NCBI RefSeq assembly: GCF_028858725.1
Contig: NC_084790.1
Coordinates: 29,677,031-29,741,030 of the forward strand
DNA from: Colius striatus
Taxonomy: Eukaryota; Chordata; Aves; Coliiformes; Coliidae
DNA: 64,000 nt
Reading direction: 5' to 3'
The translations under genes and the position numbers were made by a program. Positions 56,417-64,000 of the stretch are shown in pieces (position 1 is the stretch's first letter; every line of letters starts with the position of its first letter). A model generated the notes under the pieces. That model saw nothing but the letters and a program-made list of their open reading frames with translations. It was not told the origin of the DNA and did not search any database.

Positions 56417-57169
56417 TCATCAAGAGTAGCAAATAGGAGAGATAATAGGTGCTGGAAATTCCGAGTGGTAAATAAAATCCACCCTAACAGAAGCTGAATA
56501 AAGTAATGTGTTACTCTTAACAAAAAAACAAAGGCATCACAACTTCCAGTTCTATCATTCATGTGTCAATCATTAATACAATCATATATGTAGTCTATTA
56601 CAACAGAGTAACATTCAAAAAGCCACAACTCAAATATATACTTCCTGCATACTGTAACCACTGACTCCTCTGTTAAGAGGACTGCAATGAGCGTAATTCG
56701 GGAATATATGAAATATGGCATGGTCTTACTGAGATAGAATGGTATTTTGAGTTTTACAGTTGTAGTGGTTTTGCCTGGGCCAAGTTTTTGGTACGCGGAG
56801 CTACAGGGGTGGCTTCTTTAAACAAAGACCTACAAGAAGCTTCCCATGTAGCTCAGAGGGTTCGGGCCAGTCAATTCTAAGATGGACCCACAGATAATCC
56901 AGGCCTGGCCAATTAGTGACACCTCTGTGAATGATGTATTGGAGAAGGAGAAAAAGTTGCTGTGCAATTGTAATCTGCAGCAGCAAGAGGGAGTGAGAAT
57001 GTGAAAAGATCTCTGCAGACACCAAGGTCAGTGGAGAAGCAGAGGGAGGAGGTGCTCAGGCCCTCAAAGAAAGACTCTTCTATGACCTGTGGTGAAGACC
57101 ACGGTGAGGCAGCTGTGTCCCTGCAGTCCACGGAAGCCACTAGGGAGCAGAGACCCACTCACAGCCCAT

Positions 57170-57560
57170 GGAGGACCCCACACCAGAGCGGGTGGATGCC
57201 TGAAGGGCGCTGTGACTCTGTGGGAAATCCACGTTGGAGCAAGTTCCTGGCAGGACCTGGGAGCCTGTGGGGAGAGAGGAGCCCACGCCAGAGGTTTGCT
57301 GTCAGGACTTGTGATCCTGTGAGGGACTCAGGCTGGAGCAGTTGGTACCTGAAGGACTGTTCTCCCGGTGGATGACACACACTTGGGCAGGGTGAGTAGC
57401 TGCCCCAGTGGGAGGCCTCATCCCAGAGCAGTCCATGAGGAGCTGCAGCCCATGGGAAGGACGCATGCTGGAGAAGTTTGTGAGAGACTGTCTCCTGTGG
57501 GAGGGACCCCACAGTGTAGCAGTGTGAAGTGTGAGGAGGCCTCCCCCTGAGAAGAAACAG
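57170..57560 (+). repeat. degenerate internal repeats of the solo LTR
   Basis: The LTR middle repeats a degenerate unit of roughly 35-45 bp: variants of ccacgctggagcag, then gtttgtga or ggtacctg, then ggactgt and cctgtggga. About six rough copies can be followed, for example at 57228, 57337, 57466 and 57500. Confidence 0.6.
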
Positions 57561-57636
57561 CGGCAAAGTCCATCTGTAATGAACTGACCATAACCTCCAT
57601 CCCCTGCGCTGCAGGGCAGGGAGAAGGGAGAGTCCT

Positions 57637-57660
57637 GGGAAGTGGGAGGGGTGGGGGAGG
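57637..57660 (+). other. G-rich tract with G-quadruplex potential
   Basis: gggaagtgggaggggtgggg and following gagg within the LTR, four or more GGG runs with short loops, just upstream of its polyadenylation signal. Confidence 0.6.
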
Positions 57661-57894
57661 TATTTTAGGAATCAGTTTTATTTCTCATCTCCCTGTTCAT
57701 ATTGTTCCTTTAATAAATCAAACCTTTACTCCCTAAGTTGAGTCTGTTTTGCCCGTGATGCTAATTGCTGAGTGATCTCTCTGTCCTTACCTTGACTCAC
57801 AAACCGCTTGTTATGTTTCTCTCTCCTGTCCAGCTTAGGACGGGTATAGTGATTTTACGACTTGGTGGACACTGGGCTAAACCACCACAACAGT

Positions 57895-60800
57895 AAGCAA
57901 AAATGTAGTCAGACATTTCCTATATCATATTCTGATCATCCAAATCCACGCGTCTTTTACTCTAACTACAAGCCTTATGCAGCTGTGGCAAAGCTAAGTG
58001 AGATAGCTAATTTGCTTTTAATAGTGTTTGGTGTGAATTTCAAATAAAGCACACATGGGGTGTCAACCTCTACAACAAATACACAGATGCCACACAGAAA
58101 AATTGTACTCTTCTCCCTTTTAATATCTTTTGTTATTCAGCCATGCCAGAATTCAATAGCCTAGGGAAACAGATAATAAATTAGAAGGAAGCTCACCTTT
58201 TATTCAGAAGTAGCTCTTCACCGTAGCTCACATCCACTTATGCTACAGCATACTTAGAATTCAATAATCTCTCTAATTTATTATGCTGAGTTTAAAGTAT
58301 ACAATATTAATAATATTTAAGGTGTTTAGATACTCCTTAATAGTTTCAGATCAGAATAATATAACCTCAATAATGAATAAAATAATCACACTGCTCAAAT
58401 AAGACTTCAGACAATCTGAAATACCAATTCAGAACTGATTCAACTGGAATTGTAAATGCATTCCTCTAGGATCAAACCATACTTATCAATGTAATGGTGG
58501 AAATGACTGTAACCTGCAAGAAAACAAAATATCTTGAAAAGCCTTGGAAATCTGTTTTTAAGAGCTGAAACATGGTATCTAATAATGTAATCTATTGCTA
58601 TATGGCAAGGAGAGGGGAAATCTAGCATTGCCCACCTGTTTTTCCTAGATGGCAAAAGTTGAAGAACAACTGAAGTTGTGATTTGAAATACCACATTTTG
58701 AAGAAACATTAGTGTGAAAATTCTGAAAAAATAATTTACTGGAGCATTTGAGACTATTGACACATTAGCGTTGCTGAATGCTATGATCCAGAACGCAGCT
58801 TTAATAGCTGCTGCTGAAAAAAGGATCTCGTGCAGACTGATTACCCTAACAGCAGTTACCCTAACAGCAGCACACCCCTGGAGTGCAGAGATAGACTGAA
58901 GACTCCAAGACTTGGTACAGCATTAGCAGTCTGTCAGCAAACACTGCAGCCTTTAAGACAGATGGAGCATTCCTTTTCTACGAGGAGTAGAGTGCCAAGC
59001 ACTCCTGAGGCAGCAGCAGTGCCATCCTTTAGGCAACAGTCAAGGCTTATCAACAACCAGGACTCACAACAGCTGCTCTTTCCATGTATGTTTTGTTGGA
59101 AACACTTACTGGACAGATCCTCAGCTACCTGCAACAGAGAAGGGAGGAGGCGGGCTTCTGCAACCTTCCTGCACACTTGCAATCTGGATCATCTATCCAA
59201 ATAAACACTATGCATTTGCTTATGCATTGTTTATGCAACACTATGCAATGGTTCTACCATAAGTAACTCTTATGACCAATTGACTAAATAAAAAATAACC
59301 AATGGCCTGTGTAAAACCTGCAATGCTATAATTGCATAGTATATTTATAGTCTAATAATACCGTTTCTAGTGGAAAAAAGCTTACTAGCTAAAGGCCAAC
59401 TCAGAAGGTTGCAGACAGCATGTCCATGTTATGAAATAAAAGCCCAATACATGGTACTGTAATGTGTCAATCAAATTCAAAGTTTGACAAAAAATTATTT
59501 TATAGATATGACAGAAGAAACTTTGGTGGCTTTTCTTTTTTAACATTAACAACGTATCTGTATAATGTGGTCTACAGAAAGTAACAGTTCTTCATCAAAG
59601 TTTTGATTTCTGGTTTTAACTTTAAACAGAATGGAAACTTTTCTAATATTCATGCAAAAAAAATGTTTTGAAACACTATTTTGTATAAAGCAGAGATATG
59701 CTTTCATAAATAAGGCTTGAAATGATCATTCATTAGATTTATGTAGTGTTTCAACTGTACTACTGGCAATTCTCTGAGAGACTTATTTATTGAACTATGA
59801 TCAACTACTGTTATTACACAACAGTACAGTTTTTTTGATTCAGTAATAAATGATCAACTATTTTCTGTGAAAGAAAGCTATCTCGTATCTTTAATTTTAT
59901 ACACACAGTTCTGAATGAATCACAAAAAACCTAATAATGGCAAATTAATGCTTGTACAGTAAAACTTGAAGAGTCCCTCTAGTTAGCCAAACGTAGCCTT
60001 TCTTTATAAGTCATCAATAGCACAGAAAACTACAGAAACATAAATATCTTGGGTATTGCACTTGCCTAGGCAGAAATGCAGTAATCAGAGAAACACGTTG
60101 TGCTCAAGAATAAGCAACCTCAGAACAGAACCAAAGCAGCCAGTTCATTGAGCATTGAATTGCTTGGAGTCAGTCAAAAAGAGGCACACAGAAGTATTTA
60201 GCTCCTGTCTTCGACTAGATTTAGGCAGAAAAATCAAGCAGCCAGGTTCTTCTCTCTCTTTAGGAAGGAGAGCTGCTCAGTTTTAGAGCTAAACCATCAC
60301 TTCCCTGTTCTCAGGAGACCTGAGTCACTACGGATACACTAAACTGAACAGTATCTAAGCTAAATTGAATAGGATTGCTTTTCATATTTTTTGCAGTAGC
60401 TGAACTATTGTCCTAGGAGGAAATGGAAGATTCACAAGAAAGGAAAGATTGACTTAACTATTTAGTATGGTTGTGAAGGCATTCATAATTATGAAAGACT
60501 TTTGACATCTCTTTCCAAAATTCTTTACACTAGGAGACTGAAAGGGAAATGAAGTTCTGAGAACAGAGGAGAACAGGTAAACTAGCTTAGTAAGAAGGAA
60601 ACAAGTACTTCCTAGTAATTTATATCTAATTAAAAGAAATGGCCTAATGAAAGCTATTCTGAATTAACATCCAGAGAGTCAGCATTTCACAGCATGAAGC
60701 TAAAACAACCACTTTTAATGTGGTGTTTGTAACGGCTAGAAAACTAAAGCAAAACTAAAGTAATAATATGACTAAAAATAGAAGAACTGGACCACAGGTC

Positions 60801-61169
60801 ATCTTGCTACGCAATATATCTTGTTATTTGACAACACAGGAGACTTCCAGAATAAAAATGCACTGATTGAAAGGAAAACTTGACTAAGGAGTACACCTTG
60901 AACGCAGTTAGTCTATCTCTTTTCACACACACAGTGCACATATAGAAAATAAGTAATGTGAACCAAATATCAACTTTATGCTACATCTACCAGACACATA
61001 GTTGAAGTATACTGCTGCTAACTTCTGTGGAAAACTGACATTGGCAATATTGATTGATCACTTTTAAGATCCCAACTAAAACTACAGCTCTCTCCTAATA
61101 ACGCATCTTCAAATTTGTTTAATGACAGAAATTAAAGACTGTAAGGAACCTGGAAGAAATTCAGGGGGA
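57895..61169. other. FER intron sequence; GC-richer island at 58.8-59.2 kb
   Basis: AT-rich intron except for 58790-59210, which is richer in G+C and holds overlapping open frames of 124 codons (58830-59204, plus) and 82 codons (minus) without recognisable domains, followed by an AATAAA at about 59200. It could be an unrecognised repeat or LTR. The rest shows nothing. Confidence 0.45.
58841..58870 (+). repeat. 15-bp tandem duplication
   Basis: Two perfect copies of ttaccctaacagcag. The ccctaa core resembles a telomere unit, but only two spaced copies exist. Confidence 0.85.
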
Positions 61170-61983
61170 TAACTGATTGCTAAGCTGCTCAACGTAATTT
61201 TTGAAGATTCATGGAGCATAGGCAAGGTGCCTGAGGACTGGAGAAAGGCCCATGTCACTCCAGTCTTCAAAAAGGACAAGAATGACAACCTGGGAAACTA
61301 CAGGTGGGTAAGCCTCACCTTCATCCCTGGAAAGGAATAACTCATCCTCAAGATGGCTACCAGGGAGAGTCAACATAGAATCACCAAGGGGAAATCCCGT
61401 TTGACCAACCTGATAGCCTTCTACAAGGATATAATTGGCTGGTTAGATGAGGAGAGAGCAGTGGATGTCATCTACCTTGACTTCAGCAAGGCTTTTGACA
61501 ATGTCTCCCATAACATCCTCATCAGAAAGCTTAGTTAGTGTGGCTTGGATGAGTGGACAGTAGGTGAATCAAGAGCTGGCTGAATGACAGAGCCCAGAGA
61601 GTGGTGATCAATGGTGGCCTGCGACCAGTCAGAGTATACACTCAGCAAGTTCCCTGATGGCACCAAAGTGGGAGGACTGGTAGATTCCCCAGAAGGCTGT
61701 GTGCCCATTCAGTAGGATCTGCACCAGCTTGAGAATGGGCAGAGAGGAGTCTCATGAGGTTCAACAAGGACAAGTGCAGAGTCCTGCATCTGGGAAGGAA
61801 CAACCCCATGTACCAGTACAGGCTGGGGATTGACCTGGTGGAGAGTAGCTCTGCAGAGAGAGACCTGGGAGTGCTGGTTGACAATAAAGTAACCAAGAGC
61901 CAGTAATGTGTCCTTGTGTCCAGGAAGGCCAATGGCATCCTGGGATGCATCAAGAAGAGTGTGGCCAGCAGGCTGAGGGAGGT
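61170..61983 (+). mobile_element. CR1 LINE, left part (reverse transcriptase region)
   Basis: Plus-oriented CR1 ORF2 starting near gctgctcaacgtaatttttg. It runs through gtgcctgaggactggagaaa and ctacaggtgggtaagcctca. The 61-codon frame 61353-61538 carries HRITKGKSRLTNLIAF and VIYLDFSKAFDNVSHNIL, the palm motif with the catalytic aspartate. Later parts (gttcaacaaggacaagtgca, ggaaggccaatggcatcctg) are interrupted by stops and deletions. The copy halts at gggaggtt (61983), where a reversed fragment is inserted, and resumes at about 62421. Confidence 0.92.
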
Positions 61984-62425
61984 TTTTTTTGTCTGTCTTT
62001 CTTGTAAGTCCCCTTCATATAGTGATAGACTACAATGAGGTCTTTCCAGAGTGTTCTTTTCTCCAGACTAGATAACCTCAACACTCTCAATCTTTCTTCA
62101 TAGCAGAGGTGTTTCACTCCTCTCATAATTTTTTTATCCCTTCGGTAAACCAAATCCAACAGGTCTTTGTCTTTCTTGTACTGGGGACTCAAAGCCAAAC
62201 AAAGCACTCCAAATTGTGTCCCACAGTAGCAGAGTAAAGGGGAACAATCACCTCCCTCAACCTGCTGGATACCCTTATTTTTATTTGTATAAAAATTTTT
62301 GTTTTTATACAACTGGCTTTCTTGGCTTTGAGCACATGTTGCAAAACTCATGTCCTTTTTTCTATCTACCAGGACTCCCAAGCTCTTCTCTACTGGGCTG
62401 CTCTCAATTTATTCAACACCCAGGT
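61984..62425 (-). mobile_element. older-type CR1 fragment nested in reverse orientation
   Basis: About 440 bp in minus orientation inside a plus-oriented CR1. The minus-strand frame 62381-61950 carries CR1 wording of a divergent subtype: MGVLVDRKKDMSFATCAQSQ, then SPQYKKDKDLLDLVYRRDKK, HLCYEERLRVLRLSSLEKRT, and LWKDLIVVYHYMKGTYKKDR. The host CR1 reads aggtt on both sides of it (61979-61983 and about 62423-62427), which looks like a short target duplication. The fragment lacks a canonical CR1 3' terminus. Its wording is more diverged than its host, which is unexpected for the younger insertion. Confidence 0.8.
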
Positions 62426-62958
62426 TCTTCTCCCTGGTGAGGCCTCATCCGGAGTACTGTGTCCAGTTCTGGGCTCCTCAGCTCTAGTAGGACAGGGAAC
62501 TTCTGGAGAGAGTCCAGCTCAGGGCCACCAAGATGATCAGGGGTCTGAAGCTTTTTCCTTACAAGGAAAGGCTGTGGGAACTGGGACTGTTTAGTCTAGA
62601 GAAGAGGATACTGAGGGGAGATCTCATTAACAAATATTTAAATGGTGAGTGTCAGGAGGTTGAGGCATTCATTTTTTCTATAGTATCTAGCAACAGGACA
62701 AGGGGTAATGGGATGAAGCTGGAACACAAAAAGTTCCACTTAAACATAAGAAAAATCTATTTTACTGTGAGAGTGAGGGAGCCCTGGCACAGGCTGCCCA
62801 GAGGGGTTGTGGAGTCTCCTTCCTTGGAGGTCTTCAAGACCTGCCTGGACGTGTTCCTGTGCAACCTGATCTAGGTGGGCCTGTTTCTGCAGGGGGGTTG
62901 GACTAGATGATCTCTAAAGGTCCCTTCCAATCCCTACCATTCTATGATTCTGTGATCT
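62426..62958 (+). mobile_element. CR1 LINE, right part with 3' end
   Basis: Continuation of the CR1 at 61170: ggtgaggcctcatccggagt, ccagttctgggctcctcagc, then the ORF2 C-terminus. The frame 62533-62874 is open for 113 codons: [60 protein letters not shown] and LDVFLCNLI at the natural stop. The 3' terminus tctctaaaggtcccttccaa then ccattctatgattctgtgat is complete. This is the best preserved C-terminus in the window. Confidence 0.94.
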
Positions 62959-63239
62959 GAGACAGGTACAGGACCTTAGACTTGGCCTTGTTGAAATTCA
63001 TGAGCTTCACATGAAATTATTTTAAAAATTAAACTGGCTGTTAAAAAAAAGCTGTTAAATAAGGTAAAAAAATCCATATACCTCTTCAGTAAAATAGTGA
63101 CCCTGTGTGCAGAACGCTATCAAGGAGCACAGTAGCTAACTCAAAACAAGAAAAATATTGCTGCTAGGTTAAATTAGAACTATATATGTAATACTTGCAG
63201 ATAAAGCTACAACACTGTTTTCCACATAGAAGTACTTTC

Positions 63240-63282
63240 AAGACCTAACCATTCCAACCCCTACTATTCTATGATTCTATAA
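63240..63282 (+). mobile_element. CR1 LINE, minimal 3' end
   Basis: Only the last 40 bp or so of a CR1: ccattccaacccctactatt then ctatgattctataat. Extreme 5' truncation. Confidence 0.75.
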
Positions 63283-64000
63283 TATGTCTGATTTTGAAGG
63301 ATTCAAAACTGCCTTTCAAATGATAAAAACAAAGCAAGTCCTACACATAATTGCCTCTCTCAACATTAAAATATTTTTTCCTACTGAGTTATACTATAAC
63401 TTGAATTATTTTCATTACAAAATATTGGCGGTAAATAGAGGGGAAAATAGACAATAGGTATTCCAAATTCTCTGAATCAGGTAGTTGCAGTTTCTCTCCT
63501 ATACTCTGACACAATTGGTTTAGAAACTAAACATAAATTATGGGCAAATACATTCATCAAATACTGGAAAACAAGACTAGTCATAAATCTTATCGAACTA
63601 ACTGAAATTATCACATCTCCATCCTTATCTTCTGTTTCTAATTAACAACAAAAAAAAATGAACTATCCAAACAATAGCATCTGGTAAAAATGAAAAGCAA
63701 GAAACAATTCTTCAGCCTCCTGTTAATTAAATGGAGATGAAATGACAACATTCTTCTGCATATGTTTTATTTCCTGTAGTAACATCTTTTTATGCAGGTT
63801 TTTATTGTTGGTTTGGGGTTTTTTTGTCTTTTAAGCTCTTTAAACACAGCAACAAAGAGAGAACAAAGAATAAGTGATGCTAGAGGAGATGAAAATCAAA
63901 TAGATAGAATAGGTAGATCAAATAACCACTCACATGCATTAAGCATTCTGACAAGTTTCAACTTTATATTTGCACTTACTGAAATACCACAGCACACAAC
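63283..64000. other. FER intron sequence, nothing recognised
   Basis: AT-rich sequence to the window edge with no recognised exon, repeat family or RNA gene. Confidence 0.5.

Larger units (their letters stand above)
52302..56755. other. FER intron sequence, simple repeats only
   Basis: AT-rich intron. A TA/TG microsatellite and an A+T-rich simple tract are listed separately. No exon, CR1 or LTR is recognised. Confidence 0.5.
56756..57894 (+). mobile_element. complete solo LTR with 5-bp target duplication
   Basis: LTR of 1129 bp at 56761-57889. It begins tgtagtggttttgcctgggc and ends ctaaaccaccaca; the terminal 11 bp (TGTAGTGGTTT / AAACCACCACA) form an inverted repeat with one mismatch. It is flanked by the direct repeat acagt at 56756-56760 and 57890-57894. 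An AATAAA polyadenylation signal is at 57712-57717, with a downstream tail of about 170 bp. No internal retroviral region remains, so it arose by recombination between the two LTRs of a provirus. A 5-bp duplication and the wording suggest an ERVL-like family, but that is inference. GC content is clearly above the surrounding intron. Open frames of 124 and 135 codons inside are by-products of its internal repeats. Confidence 0.93.

Noticed and set aside
57001-57566. Open frames of 124 and 135 codons on opposite strands
   Set aside because: Both lie within the LTR and reflect its internal GC-rich repeats; an LTR does not encode these proteins.
58841-58870. ccctaa cores suggesting an interstitial telomere repeat
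   Set aside because: Only two units, of 15 bp and not 6 bp; a simple tandem duplication explains it.
61642-61953. 103-codon minus-strand frame opposite the 61 kb CR1
   Set aside because: The CR1 coding strand here is plus; this is its antisense shadow, and a near-identical shadow occurs at 8667-8903.

Overview
The window is vertebrate nuclear DNA, almost certainly from a bird. The signs are at least a dozen CR1 LINE fragments carrying the avian CR1 3' end, three LTR fragments of types I associate with avian endogenous retroviruses, AT-rich unique sequence between them, and one split gene with canonical GT/AG introns. No bacterial operon, CRISPR array, tRNA or rRNA is visible.

The only protein-coding gene I can support is the 3' end of FER, a non-receptor tyrosine kinase of the FES/FER family, on the minus strand. 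Three exons (35856-36010, 32508-32630, 30967-31109) join with consistent phases. They encode the last 140 or so residues: catalytic loop, DFG, activation loop with its tyrosine, APE, the C-lobe and the natural C-terminus. The stop is followed in frame by two more stops of different sequence. No further upstream exon was found, so positions 36011-64000 look like one intron of at least 28 kb. FER lies on the Z chromosome in birds as far as I recall; that is established knowledge, not something the sequence shows.

Layout. 1-30 kb: the region downstream of FER, with no gene I can defend. It holds CR1 pieces at 1.4, 7.2, 8.0-9.2, 13.6, 16.0-16.9 and 24.1-24.4 kb, a pure (AAGGG)n array at 14.4 kb and a long imperfect inverted repeat at 20.2 kb. 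29-31 kb: probable FER 3' UTR and last exon. 31-36 kb: the other two exons and their introns. 36-64 kb: the large intron, with an LTR remnant beside the 36.0 kb exon, a second LTR type at 38.7-39.2 kb, a decayed coding-like stretch at 39.7-40.3 kb, CR1 pieces at 41.9, 48.0-49.3, 51.9-52.3, 61.2-63.0 and 63.2 kb, and a complete solo LTR with 5-bp target duplication at 56.8-57.9 kb.

Most open reading frames of 60-150 codons here are chance frames or shadows of repeats. I found no convincing new multi-gene system. The observations most worth checking are the decayed reading frame at 39.7-40.3 kb (possibly a retrocopy, which is rare in birds), the inverted repeat at 20.2 kb, the mosaic duplicated CR1 ends at 7.2/8.0 kb, and the nested CR1 at 61-63 kb.
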